From assembly GCA_035578905.1 (NCBI GenBank), contig JAQJVL010000732.1:1-64000 (forward strand): a stretch of 64,000 nucleotides of DNA. Direction: 5' to 3'. The notes under the pieces were generated by a model. That model was not told the DNA's origin, ran no database searches, and saw only the letters and a program-made list of their open reading frames with translations. Shown here piece after piece: positions 1-11,985 of this stretch. Every line of letters starts with the position of its first letter. Position 1 is the first letter of the stretch. Both the position numbers and the translations under genes were made by a program. The DNA comes from Stictocephala bisonia (taxonomy: Eukaryota > Arthropoda > Insecta > Hemiptera > Membracidae).

Positions 1-139
1 TTTTCGTTTGATTTGTCCTCTTTTTGTCCTGCGCCCTTTTTTTAATTAATAATATTTACTTTCTCTTTGTGAATTAAGAGAGTCTTTTGATGACAAACAA
101 GATCTGTAACAATTACAATCGGAGATTATTAGTGTTTAT

Positions 140-319
140 GGATATTTTTGAGTGGGTCGCGTTGGCGCGGCGCGGCGTGGCGCGGCTCGGGCCGGACTGA
201 CGGATCAATATAGCAGAACTGCGCAGAGTGGCGGTCGTCCGCCCAGTCGTCTTCTCGCCAGGGCCAGGAGAGTGCCAGGTGCCAGTGCCATGGAGGAACA
301 AGGTTGTTGACCAGTCGAC
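140..319 (+). promoter_or_regulatory. CpG-rich candidate promoter / 5' UTR
   Basis: This is the only dense CpG stretch in the window, with runs such as GGCGCGGCGCGGCG at about 161-175, set in AT-rich DNA. It lies directly upstream of a candidate signal-peptide exon. A very short upstream reading frame (ATG at 290, stop six codons later) lies in the presumed 5' UTR. I see no clear TATA box, which would fit a CpG-type promoter. The role is inferred from composition and position only. Confidence 0.4.
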
Positions 320-405
320 ATGGGCAGCGAGACGAGTACCTGGGCCTTTGCCTGGCTGGCGGTCGCGTCGTCCCTGCTCCACACCAACCACCACGCCTCC
401 GCCGC
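320..405 (+). CDS. Candidate first coding exon encoding a signal peptide (partial gene)
   Basis: ATG at 320 has a good start context (GAC ATG G) and an in-frame TGA four codons upstream (308-310). The 28 complete codons plus two bases read MGSETSTW, then a hydrophobic core AFAWLAVASSLL, then HTNHHASA with an Ala-x-Ala-like cleavage site: a textbook secretory signal. The exon ends at 405 and is followed at once by GTAAGT, a strong splice donor, giving a phase-2 junction. CpG-rich DNA precedes it. The mature protein is not in view, so the product cannot be named. A secreted or membrane protein with a very long first intron is the natural reading. No acceptor exon could be recognised downstream in the window. 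It could be a chance frame in GC-rich DNA; the combination of start context, signal peptide and donor makes that less likely. Confidence 0.45.
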
Positions 406-669
406 GTAAGTACAGAGTGTGTTAAGTGCGTACAGGGGACTTTCGTGCGTTGCGAGAACATCGCCTCACGTCCCATAGAGAGAATAGACTTCGGGGGGCT
501 TTGGAGTACGTAATTAATGCAATAACGATTCAGGAGTACGTTTTTAGTGCTGGTGACGGATCCAATCAAACTCTGTAATTTTATCCAATTTATAATATAA
601 CCGCTTTCAAAAAGCATTTTAAAACACCATGAAACACGTAAAATTTTTTTAAATAAATTATTAAACAAT

Positions 670-2190
670 CAAGAGGTGTATCAGCTGTCGGTACCATTTT
701 TACCATCATTCATAGTCTCACCGGTTTCACTATATTTTAAAACAAATTAAATAATTTACTTTAATAGTTTCCACGTTGATTAAGATCCAACGATAAATTA
801 AATTTCCAAAAATAGGTCACACCATTGTGACAAGTGGGTACAAATGGCAGCCAGGGAGGTAAAGTGTCAAAGGTCACAGTACGAGTGGAGTTAAAACAAC
901 AACAATAACAAGGCTAGCAACAAGCGAGTCAGTTTGTACCGTCTTGTTCAGCTGGTGTACCATCAGAGATGGTCTCTAAGATCAATAGTCATCCCGAGTC
1001 ACATATTTGTGTTGTGATTGTGGCTAGGTGTGGTGTTGATAAGTGCGAGGGTGGGGGGGTGCAGGCCTCGGGCACACCCTGTGTTGCAGCTCAGCCTCAG
1101 ATTGACCTCTTGGCATCACACTGTTTCCGATAAATGAATTTAACGTCAAAACGTTACAACCACTCTTGATTGTATGCAGTATGTTATTTTATTTGACCCA
1201 ATTGATGTGTAGTTAGGCGAGGAGTCCCGCGCAGCCGCACACCTCCCAACCGATATCCAGACTCCGGTACAAATAGATCACTATTTATTTACTTCTTTAG
1301 GTTTCCATCGTGTTTTCTCATTAAAATCGTGATTACAGCTGGGTCCAAACGATGTGCACATTACATTACGAAGTAGATTTGTGTGACGTCACTGAGTTCA
1401 CACGACTTGGGTGGTGCTGATACGACCTTGGTGTTTTTTTTTTTTTTTAGCACCGAGGTCTTTTTCTCGAGTCCTGATATTTTGGACATCGCCCCTATAC
1501 TCCTTTATTTATCGCGAAATTGAAAACTAGTTCATAATTTGAAAACATGACTGTAGTTACTCTTATTGGAAAAGTTATAAATGAAAGTTAAATGTGGGAA
1601 TATGCAAAGAGCGTTTATTGACTTCTAAAGGACATATTATATAGTGATTTTTTTTAGCCCGTTCAATTAATTTCGGGTAATTTTTGTGTTAAGATTTTTA
1701 AATACAAAGAAATAAGGCTTCTGAGAAAGCATTCACACTTAATACCTATATTAAGGAAATGTTTTCAAAAACACATATTTCTTATGTTTTGATAAAGATT
1801 TTGCACTAAAAAATCCCTGTTTCTTAAATTTATAGCAATAACCTAAACATAAATGTTATCTTGAGATGATTTACAGTGAGACAATCTGTATTAAGTCATG
1901 TGACTTCTAAAATAATTAAATAAATAAAAATGTGCATAACACTCATATGCCAACTAGCACAATACAGTATATGATTTTTATTTACTTATAGTAACAATTT
2001 TTCAACAAATGAAAACACTCGTTGTTTTAATTCAATTTAAAAAAAAAAAACCTTAACATGGTCATACTTTTGAATTTGAAAATACGTAATAATGAACATG
2101 TGTAAAATTTACTCATCTGTATAGTGTAAATTGATCTCAGTTCAAACGACACTACATAACTCGTGTATGAATAAAGATATTTTGACTATT
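670..2190. other. AT-rich non-coding sequence
   Basis: No gene or recognisable element. It contains a T-run at 1433-1449 and a mildly GC-richer patch at 1010-1270 without a convincing reading frame. It is consistent with intron DNA. Confidence 0.5.
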
Positions 2191-3830
2191 TACTATTAAC
2201 CTAAAGTCTAGTTACATTACACAACTATTGCGTACTAGTTTATCTTAAAAATCAAGTTACATTACAAATATCATATATAGTAGTGCATTCTAAAGTTACC
2301 AAACACAAATCATGTCATCTTGTTCATCTTATAATTCAAGATACACAACATATATTATGTGTACTAATTCAACCTCAAGTCGAATTACCCTACACAAATC
2401 ATGTGATCTAGTTCATCTTATAAGTGAAGATACACAACACATATTATGTGTACTGATTTATCCTCAAGTAGAATTACCCTACACAAATCATGTGATCTAG
2501 TTCATATTATAAGTGAGGATACACAATACATATTATGTGTACTGATTTATCCTCAAGTAGAATTACCCTACACAAATCATGTGATCTAGTTCATCTTATA
2601 AGTGAGGATACACAATACATATTATGTGTACTGATTTATCCTCAAGTAGAATTACCCTACACAAATCATATGATCTAGTTCATCTTATAAGTGAGGATAC
2701 ACAATACATATTATGTGTACTGATTTATCCTCAAGTAGAATTACCCTACACAAATCATGTGATCTAGTTCATCTTATAAGTGAGGATACACAATACGTAT
2801 TATGTGTACTGATTTATCCTCAAGTAGAATTACCCTACACAAATCATGTGATCTAGTTCATCTTATAAGTGAAGATACACAACACATATTATGTGTACTG
2901 ATTTATCCTCAAGTAGAATTACCCTACACAAATCATGTGATCTAGTTCATCTTATAAGTGAAGATACACAACACATATTATGTGTACTGATTTATCCTCA
3001 AGTAGAATTACCCTACACAAATCAGGTGATCTTGTTCATCTTATAAGTGAAGATACACAACATATATTATGTGTACTGATTTATCCTCAAGTAGAATTAC
3101 CCTAAACAAATCATGTGATCTAGTTCATCTTATAAGTGAAGATACACAACACATATTATGTGTACCAATTCATCCTCAAGTAGAATTACCCTAAACAAAT
3201 CATGTGATCTAGTTCATCTTATAAGTGAAGATACACAACACATATTATTTGTACTGATTTATCCTCAAGTAGAATTACCCTACACAAATCAGGTGATCTT
3301 GTTCATCTTATAAGTGAAGATACATAACACATATTATGTGTACCAATTTATCCTCAAGTCGAATTACCCTACACAAATCAGGTGATCTAGTTTATCTTAT
3401 AAGTGAAGATACACAACACATATTATGTGTACCAATTTATCCTCAAGTCGAATTACCCTACACAAATCAGGTGATCTTGTTCATCTTATAAGTGAAGATA
3501 CACAACACATATTATGTGTACCAATTTATCCTCTAGTCGAATTACCCTAAACAAATCATATGATCTAGTTCATCTTATAAGTGAAGATACATAACGCATA
3601 TTATGTGTACCAATTTATCCTCAAGTCGAATTACCCTACACAAATCAGGTGATCTAGTTTATCCTAAATGTCAAGTTACACAACCTTCATAATGTAATTT
3701 GATTTAGTTCATCTTACATATCAAGTTACACTAGACACATCATCTGTACTGGTTCATTGTATAGTCGAATTACCCTACACAAATCATGTATACAAGTTCA
3801 TCATAAAGGTCGTTACACACGCACTTCATG
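2190..3830. repeat. 89-bp tandem satellite with two ~44-bp half-units
   Basis: From about 2311 to 3665 there are about 15 head-to-tail copies of an 89-bp unit; the TGTACTGATTTATCC block recurs at 2449, 2538, 2627 and so on, exactly 89 bp apart. Each unit splits into two related halves, one starting CTAGTTCATCTTATAAGTG and one starting CTGATTTATCCTCAAGTAG. The outer flanks (2190-2310 and 3660-3830) hold more diverged half-units that are not in the strict dimer order. Confidence 0.95.
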
Positions 3831-3839
3831 GGCATACTT

Positions 3840-4815
3840 CAACAAAAATGTCATATTACATTAACGAATTCATATCTACTACTTCGTTTTAAGTACTAAC
3901 AAAATGAAAGGTCTGTCGTAGTTAATCTAATAACCAGAATTATTCAAATTGTTTATTACCTGAGTTCACTGTGTATTTATATTTTTAATACTAATATGAA
4001 ACAAACCCAAACCAGATTACTCAACAACTAAGTTTTCAGTCGTAGTTATAACTCGCTGTGGTAATATAGTACTGTATTGCAGTAAAGAATATTTTACTGG
4101 AATTTACCTTTAGAAGTCTTTCTAACAGTATTTTAATTAGTTTATTGCGATTTTTTGTATTTAAATATAGTGAGATTCAGATATTTTTAATTTCTTATTC
4201 AATCTTATACATTGCTGCTATCCATTTTTCCCTCTAGCTTAAATCTATCTGAGTGAAATACTCTGAATACAATAAAATTAACGAATACAATTTTAATACA
4301 GACTACAAATGTTATTATTGTACTAAAATATATTCTTGATTTTACTGTGTTTATTTATCATAATTATTAACCGGAAATAATGTTGTAACTATCGACCAAA
4401 TGTACTAATACTCACTAACCCAAAATTAAACAACACACAAGTCAAAGTATTCGTGATCTGCTAAACATTATTGTCATTAAAGTCAAAGAAATCTACAAAA
4501 CGAAAGGCTCCTCTTTCGATCTGGAGTTCTGATATCCCGAGGAAGTGCCACTTGTTACTGTTCCCTCAATATTTCCCTCTCTCTCTCTGACACTCAACCA
4601 AAGTACCCCTTACCGTCTCAGTTGAAGCACACCCATCGATGAACCTCAGATGGAATCTCACTCAACTGGTGTTTCTGGGGTTTTATTGAATTGTCGAAGA
4701 AATTGTTCCTATTTAACTATTCTATTTGAAGTGTATTTTGTAGTTTGTATGATGGACACTTCTTGGACATGTCCTATTTTCTATTATTTATATATATATA
4801 TAAAAAAAATAATTC
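3840..4815. other. AT-rich non-coding sequence
   Basis: No gene or named element seen. A slightly GC-richer patch at 4500-4680 contains a CT-rich stretch but no convincing coding frame. Confidence 0.5.
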
Positions 4816-4849
4816 GACTTGAAAAATCGATTTGACTTTACGTACGATA

Positions 4850-4883
<34 letters not shown>

Positions 4884-4917
4884 TATCGTACGTAAAGTCA
4901 AATCGATTTTTCAAGTC
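4816..4917. repeat. 102-bp perfect palindrome with (AT)n centre
   Basis: The left arm starts GACTTGAAAAATCGATTTG and the right arm ends with its exact reverse complement; 51-bp arms meet in an uninterrupted AT run at about 4851-4881. It would extrude as a cruciform or a long hairpin RNA. No target duplication or flanking element is evident. Confidence 0.95.
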
Positions 4918-5224
4918 TTTTTTCTTCGCCGAATATATAACAAACATCAACAGAATATTAGTAAATTTAATCGCATTGATAAAAGTCAGTAAATAATAAA
5001 CAGTAAACTGTACAGTTTTATCAGATAATTACTCAAGACTGGTTCAATAAAATATTAATCAAATAAACGAAAATAGACTACTTTTAAGGATAAGTTATTC
5101 AAGAATAGAACATATTTGTTTCGTAACTTAAATAGAAGTTTTCATAAGTATAAAATGTATACATTGCTGCTCTTGTTGAAATTTTTTATGAGAAGCAAAA
5201 AGAAATAAAATAACAGTATTGCAG

Positions 5225-6085
5225 TAGTAATGAACCAGTTGGCGAAACCAATATCGACATCAAACAAACTAACAGTATTTCAGCAATAATGAACCAGTTG
5301 GTGAAACCAATATCGACATCAAACAAACTAACAGTATTTCAGCAATAATGAACCAGTTGGCAAAACCATTATCGACATCAAACAAACTAACGGTATTTCA
5401 GCAATAATGAACCAGTTGGCAAAACCATTATTGACATCAAACAAACTAACGGTATTTCAGCAATAATGAACCAGTTGGCAAAACCATTATCGACATCAAA
5501 CAAACTAACGGTATTTCATCAATAATGAACCAGTTGGCAAAACCATTATCGACATCAAACAAACTAACGGTATTTCAGCAATAATGAACCAGTTGACAAA
5601 ACCATTATCGACATCAAACATCATACAGTATTTCTGCAATGTTGAACCAGTTGGCAAAACCATTATCGACATTAAACTAAATATCAGTATTTCAGTAATA
5701 ATGAACCAGTTGACAAAACCATTATCGACATCAAACATCATACAGTATTTCAGCAATGTTGAACCAGTTGGGAAAACCAATATTGACATCAAACAAAATA
5801 CCAGTATTTCAGCAATGTTGAACCAGTTGGGAAAACCAATATTGACATCAAACAAAATACCAGTATTTCAGCAATGTTGAACCAGTTGGGAAAACCAATA
5901 TCGACATCAAACAAAATACCAGAATTTCAGCAATAATGAACCAGTTGGTAAAACCATTACCGATATCAAACAAAATACCAGTATTTCAGTAATTATTAAC
6001 CAGTTGGCAAAACCAATATCGACATAAAGAAAAAACAAATAAAACACCAGGTATTCAGCAATAATGGTCCGATTGGTAAAATCAA
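5225..6085. repeat. 59-bp tandem array
   Basis: About 14 copies of a unit beginning TGAACCAGTTGGCAAAACC; starts at 5231, 5290, 5349, 5408, 5467, 5526 and 5585 are 59 bp apart. The first half is homogeneous, while copies after about 5640 are more diverged. Because 59 is not a multiple of three, frames rotate through the array, and the open frames on both strands are by-products. Confidence 0.95.
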
Positions 6086-6189
6086 TACCAACATAAAACA
6101 AAATCAAACAAATTCCATTATTTCAGCAATAATGATGCACCTCTTCGGTTTCTTTCATAAAGTTTCATTTTATTTGTTTCTGTTATTTT

Positions 6190-6440
6190 TTTATTTTTTT
6201 ACAGCTGATGATTAGTTAAATAAATAAACTTCATAAGGCCAATAGGGTGGAGTACTATGGAGAATTTGGCGTGAAAACTGCTTAGTTTTCCTATTTAAGA
6301 CCTAAAGAATAAGTGTACAAAATTTCAGCTGAATGGTTTCAGCTGAAATTTTGTACAAATTTTGAGTGGGTCACACTCGAGAAGTAGTGATGAGTGAGTC
6401 AGTCCGTCAGTCTAGGTCTTATATATATAAGGCAAAGATA
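6190..6440 (-). mobile_element. Helitron-like 5' region, degraded
   Basis: Read on the minus strand, this shows GACTGACTCACTCATCACT followed by TTGTACACTTATTCTTTAGGTCTTAAATAG (here quoted in overlapping parts), matching the 5' regions of the Helitrons at 19196 and 22053. It also carries a 19-bp-arm inverted repeat at 6315-6356 not seen in the other copies. A piece near 6195-6270 recurs at about 59560-59640. The 3' end is missing. Confidence 0.55.
6315..6356. repeat. Hairpin, 19-bp perfect arms
   Basis: Arms GTACAAAATTTCAGCTGAA and its exact reverse complement flank a TGGT loop. It looks like a local inverted duplication of a Helitron 5' segment. Confidence 0.9.
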
Positions 6441-6444
6441 TATA

Positions 6445-6580
6445 TATATCCCCTTTCTCTGTCTGATAAGTTTCCCGCATAGATCAATGGACAGAGTAAG
6501 GTTAATTTAAAAAAGTGGTCTTTAGATACTTTGAACCTTTTTCTTTTTTGACCTCATATTTAGTCATATTTATGTTGTTT
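6445..6580 (+). mobile_element. SINE 3'-body fragment
   Basis: The segment with CTGTCTGATAAGTTTCCC, then ACAGAGTAAGGTTAA, matches the body of the tRNA-like SINE at 44105 and the fragment at 34400. The tRNA-like head is absent here. Confidence 0.45.
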
Positions 6581-6599
6581 TTCTTTCACCATTCTTTAG

Positions 6600-7195
6600 A
6601 TATTATTTAACAAGATGGGTTCAGAATACTGTTCGAAAGCATCTTGATATAACAAGCGATTTTGTTTTAAAATATTCCTCAACAATAAACAATCTGGTAT
6701 TAGCTCAAAACCATGTTTCTAACCTCAACTTAATGACATTGCACGAAACCCGAACAAAGTGAACAACAATGCAACAATGTAAATCAGCTGATAGCCAAGG
6801 AAGGAGAGGAACCAGGACTGCCAACCTATAAACATGTAATTATCTTAAACCTTCATTTTCTGTACCTGTAAATAGGGTTGCGTTTTAAAAGAAACACCCT
6901 GTATGTATATTAATTGCACTGTAATAGTATTTACCAAAAGATATCTCTATTACTTTATCAATCACTTGACAAAACATTAATCACAGCTGTGAACCAAGCT
7001 CACGCACCGACCCCCCCTTCCCCGCGTTAACCTTGACAACCGAGGAAGGCCATGTCAACCAAATGACAACAGGTGACCCACTTGAATACCAATCGATAAA
7101 GCCTACAAATTAAAACCCTTTTGTGTAGCCTACCACAACCTTCTCAATCAGATTATAAAGGCAATACAATATTTGTTCCTTATCCACGGCCACTT
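6600..7195. other. Non-coding sequence
   Basis: No gene or repeat copy recognised. Confidence 0.45.
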
Positions 7196-7199
7196 GGGT

Positions 7200-7560
7200 A
7201 TCGAATAAAAAAAATGGTTCCAAAGAATTGGCACAAGCGTCCCCCATATTAAACATTTAAAAAATTTAAACTGAAAATTATCAGTTTGATTCCCAAATAT
7301 GTTTTTTGTCATAACTCAAAAACTAGTCAAGTTATAGACATGTTTTAATAAAATATTTTTAATTGTAATTCACATGTTTTCTGAAAAGTTAAGCAAAATG
7401 TTACAGATTTTTGGGAAAACTCCAATTTTGTATGTTTTTGCCCATAAAATTAAAAAACTAAAAATTCAAAAATTGGAAAAATAGTCTGGAGATATTAAAA
7501 ACTCTAAAATGAATTTTTAGACCAACTTGTAAAAAAAAAACTTTTTTGGACGATCACAAT
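7200..7560 (+). mobile_element. Dispersed repeat, unclassified family (copy 1)
   Basis: This ~350-bp segment is matched in inverted orientation at about 36410-36800. Shared blocks include GTTCCAAAGAATTGGCACAA, CAGTTTGATTCC and TTTTTGCCCATA followed by ATAGTCTGGAGATA. No coding capacity is visible, and I could not define termini or target duplications. Confidence 0.7.
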
Positions 7561-8030
7561 ACTTTCTCTATGCTCACGCATATTGAAAGTAATATAGGAT
7601 ATGTTTTATTTGAATGGTCCTTAAAACACTCTTTCTGTTTAGTTCGTTATGGAAATAACTATAAAAAGTTTTTTAATTAATCGTATTAAAATAGCCTTAG
7701 TAAAGGTTTTTTTAAAATATGTTTCTAATCTATTTTATAACTATTGTTCTTCTGATATTTTTGTAGTTGTTATTGAATACATTTTTAGGCATGAAATAAT
7801 TTAAAAGTGGTTTGCAAACAATTTACAGATTGACATTAATAAGAAATGACCACTTCAATACGAAAATAGTATGATATTTACAATACGCTATCATAAAAGG
7901 CAGGTATATTTGACGTGTACTGTACTGGAATACTGGAAGTGACCAGTGTAATGTTCAGCTGTTAGCTAGATTGCGTGTGAAATCACAGTGGTAATCTTCC
8001 AAATTGCCAGAAAATATTCTGAATGTGTGA
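7560..8030. other. AT-rich non-coding sequence
   Basis: Nothing recognisable. Confidence 0.45.
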
Positions 8031-8194
8031 TTTCTCTTTGTCACACAAAGTTATGGGTGTGTGACCTCATTTTTCTACAGACTATTCTGTGAGTAACCAC
8101 TGCTCTAAATGTGTGGCCTCATTTTGATTCACGATATTCCGAGTGTAATCTTATTTGGCCTATCAATCCTCTAAGAGAAGGACTTCGTTATTCT

Positions 8195-8375
8195 ACACCG
8201 GCTGTTCATTTGTCATTGGGCTATTAATTAATGACACTTTCAAAGGAATAGTCGGCCTTAGTTTGTAACAATGACTACATTCGCTCATCTACACTCATCA
8301 CACTCATTCGAAATCCATATTCGCCCGTATCTTGACGATCGGCGTCTTATGAATAAATAAATAAAAAATAAAAAA
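8195..8375 (+). mobile_element. SINE family A, 3' half
   Basis: Runs from GGCTGTTCATTTGTCATTGG to GACGATCGGCGTCTTATG and an AATAAATAAATAAA tail. Related copies lie at 10880-11106 and 34625-34830 (same strand) and at 10517, 19920, 20815, 30195 and 35328 (opposite strand). The 5' head is missing. Confidence 0.7.
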
Positions 8376-8977
8376 CTACTCAATATTCTGGGTATAATTT
8401 CATTTGCCTTAACAATGCTTTGAGTGTGTGACCTCATTCTCCAATACAGTTTTCTTCGCAATTTTATTTGACTAAAAAGTACTCTAAGTGTGTGGCATTA
8501 TTTTTGTCTCCATAATATTCTCTGTATTTTCACTCCTTTTTGCCATAAAATGCATTTGGCATAGTGTGTACCCACATTTTTCTACATTACATTGAAGTGT
8601 GACCTTATTTTCACTTTACCAATGCTCTGAGTATGTGTGATCTCATTTTTCATTATAATTTTCTGTATAATTTTATTTGGCTTAACGAGGCTTTGAGTGT
8701 GTGACCTCATTTTAGTATACACAAAGTTCTACGTTTTTGATACTTCATGTTGTTCCACAATATTCTGAGTATGTAACCTCATTTTGCTCTACAATTAACC
8801 ACTTTCCTATACAATTTTATTTGGTTAAACAATAAAATTAGCTAATAATAATTTTTATCCATAATATTTGGTGCATTTTCACTCCTTTTTGCCATAAAAT
8901 GCATTTGGCATAGTGTCTAACCAAATGTTTCTACATTATATTGAAGTGTAACCTTATTTTCACTTTGACAATGCTCT

Positions 8978-9178
<201 letters not shown>

Positions 9179-9989
9179 ATCTCATTTTTCACTACAATTT
9201 TCTATGTAATTTTATTTGGTTTAACTATACTTTGAGTGTGTGATCTCATTTTGATGTAGACATTGTTCTACGTGTGTGATATTTCATGTTGTTCCACAAT
9301 ATTCTTAGTATGAGACCTTATTTTGCTACACAAAGTTCTAAGTATATGACCTCGTTTTAGTGTATACAATGTTATATACTTGTGAGACCTCATGTTGCTC
9401 CACATGTTTCCGAGCATGTGACCTCATTTTGTTCCACAATTAACTAAGTTTCTGACCTCATTTTAGTGCATATACTGTTCTGTGTTCGAGATATCTCATG
9501 TTCCTAAACAAAGTTGTGATTGTGTAACCTCATTTTAGAGTACACATTGTATATTGTGAGACCTCATATTGCTTCGTAATGATCTGAGTGTGTGGCCTAA
9601 TTTTCGTGTACACAATTTTCTGAGTCGGTGAGACCTCATGCTGCTACATAAAGTTCTGAGTGTGTGACCTCATTTTAGAGTACCCAATGTTTTGTGTTTG
9701 TGAGACCTCATGTTGCTACATAAAGTTCTTAGTGTTTGTGACATCTCATGTTGCTACACAAAGTTCTGAGTGTGTGGCCTCATTTTAGAGTACCCAATAT
9801 TTTGTGTTTGTGAGACCTCATGCTGCTACATAAAGTTCTTACTTTTTGTGACATCTCATGTTGCTACACAAAGTTCTGAGTGTGTTGCCTCATTTTAGAG
9901 TACCCAATGTTTTGTGTTTCTGAGACCTCATGCTGCTCCACAATATTATGGCTGTTTGGCCTCATTTTAGTATACATAATTAACTCTGC

Positions 9990-10515
9990 TCTCAATATAT
10001 TCTATATACTCAAACATACACATTAGAATTTTTGAAATTCAGCTAAAACAAGGTAGCTAAAACAAAATTGCTAAACTGTTGATCTTATTCATACTTAAAA
10101 AAAAGAGTACAAAATGTTATTAGGTGTTATAACTAACTTACATTGTATCATTACAGTTCATGTATTTATCTAAGATAAATAATATAATTACTCAGCTATA
10201 TATGATGTTTAAAACTGTCCAGTCAACGTTTTAGATACTCAAATAGTCTGCATCCAGCTACTGAGCATCTCTGTTTGTTCTGGAACTGGAAGGAGTGATT
10301 CGTTCTCTCCAATCTCGTCACAGAACAACTCGTAGACGTGCTTCAATTAGGTCCTTAGATAGTTGAATCTATCAAACTCAGAGGTCGGGAAACGTCAGAT
10401 AATTTGTTACAGAAACTATTTCAGCTTAGTATGGTTTCGGTTTGTGATTACGTCCAATTGTTTATTTTTATGATTCAATTAGTGAATTTGCTCAAATTGT
10501 TCGGTAGCTTAGTTG
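9990..10515. other. Non-coding sequence
   Basis: No gene or clear repeat copy. Confidence 0.45.
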
Positions 10516-10516
10516 G

Positions 10517-10880
10517 TTATTCATTCATTATTCATTTTTCATTTCTAAGACACCGATCATAGAGATATGGGCGAATATGAGGGGTTAATGAGTGTGATGA
10601 GTGTAGATGAACGAGTGTAGTCATTGTTACTATCTGAGTTCCACTTTTCTCATAAATGACTATTCATTAATAGCCCAATAGCCAAGGTAACTTGTGACCT
10701 ACACATATTTACGTGGAGTCCGAACCACGTAGTGTTGGTTTGATTTTCAACTAACTGACTAGTCTGACACTCAGTTCTCTTCCCTACACAACATCTGAAC
10801 ATTGACTACCAGCCAACATGGACACCCCAGATTTCTCTAGTAATGTCCAAGTCATAAATTGACCATAATCATTAAAATGT
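10517..10880 (-). mobile_element. SINE family A/B copy, minus strand
   Basis: The left end is the 3' tail (TTATTCATTCATTATTC), followed by GATATGGGCGAATATGAG and GTGTAGTCATTGTTAC; it continues into the family-B body GTCCGAACCACGTAGTG and CTACACAACATCTGAAC. Copies at 19920, 30195 and 35328 share the same order. The tRNA-like head is truncated here. Together with the next element it forms a head-to-head pair. Confidence 0.7.
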
Positions 10881-11106
10881 AAAGCCCAGCTTCATTAGAA
10901 AAGGTCCTCAGTCCCATCCCAATCAGAGTCATACATATTTTTGAAAGGGATCAGCTGACAACATCCGTCTCTATATTTATCATTGGGCTATATACTTTCT
11001 AAGGAATATTCGGCTTTAGTTTTTAACAATTCCTGCTCTCATTCGCCCCTCATATTCGTCCACATCTCGACGATGGGCGTCTTAAGAATAAATAAATAAA
11101 AATTTG
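10880..11106 (+). mobile_element. SINE family A copy
   Basis: Begins near GCCCAGCTTCATTAG, contains GTCCTCAGTCCCATCCC and GGGATCAGCTGACAACA, and ends CGACGATGGGCGTCTTAAG plus AATAAATAAATAAA. The best match is the 34625-34830 copy. The 3' ~140 bp is shared with family B, but the 5' part is unrelated. Confidence 0.7.
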
Positions 11107-11109
11107 TTG

Positions 11110-11569
11110 TTTCAAATAAACTAATACATTCATATTTCGTCCTTCTCTATATATGTTTTAACAAAATAAAACAGAAACACCTTGCATAGACGTGGCAGAT
11201 TTTCACTTCAATATTCAAAAAGGTTTGGGAATCCCTACACTAGAAGAAAGACTCCTTAGCTATTTCAGAGACGAATGTTTCTACGACTAACTATCAGGAA
11301 TCTGTCTCAGACTGGATGACAAAAACGCCGACAAACGTTTGACAATAAAGCGGATATTACGACCATTACAGTTACTCTCTCAGGTCGAAGTATAGGGTAC
11401 GTCACATAGGGAAACGAGCGTCTACGATCACATCCATTACGCTCGCCTTCCGACAGGCGTACATCTCCTAAGCCACAGGAGAAACTATGTGGAACTTCCT
11501 TTGTAATAACAAAAATTAAGGTCATAATTTATTATGTTGTTTTCTATGAATTTGAGCCATCTTAGATTA
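11110..11569. other. Non-coding sequence
   Basis: A 72-codon minus-strand open frame here has no recognisable features. No repeat copy identified. Confidence 0.4.
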
Positions 11570-11665
11570 CTAGGGAACATCCTAGCACGTTTCGCATGCC
11601 AACCCCATCACTCGCTGCGCTCGTGACACACCAGCCTTTGGCTTCGGCTGTTGACTTTTGACTTC
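11570..11665 (-). mobile_element. Helitron 3' terminus (minus strand)
   Basis: On the minus strand the sequence ends GGCATGCGAAACGTGC, then TAGGATGTTCCCTAG, followed by T: a subterminal hairpin, then a CTAG end at 11570-11573 abutting T, as expected of Helitrons. The preceding palindromic block (CACGAGCGCAGCGAGTG) resembles the 3' ends at 19774 and 22624. The 5' end was not located; the element may extend to about 12300. Confidence 0.65.
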
Positions 11666-11689
11666 AAATGTTAGTTTGAAAACTGTATC

Positions 11690-11985
11690 ACGTAAAATCC
11701 TGACGTAAATATTGAGCTAACAAATTAAACATCTTTAATCAGTTAATTATTAATGTCCCTACTAATATTAACAGTTTTAAATAAGCAGTTCCCGTCACTG
11801 TTGCTTATCACTACGCTTGACGTCATTGTAAAAACAGGAAAAAATAAATTATATGAATCCTCTTCCGATTTTATCAGCTAACCTAAATATCGAACTAACA
11901 ATTTTAAATACCTTTAGTCAATTAATTATTGTTCGCTTCTCTACTATTATTAAATTAAATGCTTAAAAATCTTCTGACTTTAAAA
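11690..11985. repeat. Diverged direct duplication (~170-190 bp period)
   Basis: The block with GAGCTAACAAATTAAACATC and AATCAGTTAATTATTAATG is echoed by CGAACTAACAATTTTAAATAC and GTCAATTAATTATTG (shown truncated). This is probably internal structure of the Helitron whose end lies at 11570. Confidence 0.4.

Noticed and set aside
129..668. A 179-codon minus-strand frame across the CpG-rich patch
   Set aside because: It is the antisense of the GC-rich patch; it lacks recognisable domains and the + strand signal-peptide exon explains the region better.
2311..3665. A CRISPR-like array
   Set aside because: Units are contiguous tandem repeats without unique spacers in a eukaryotic genome.
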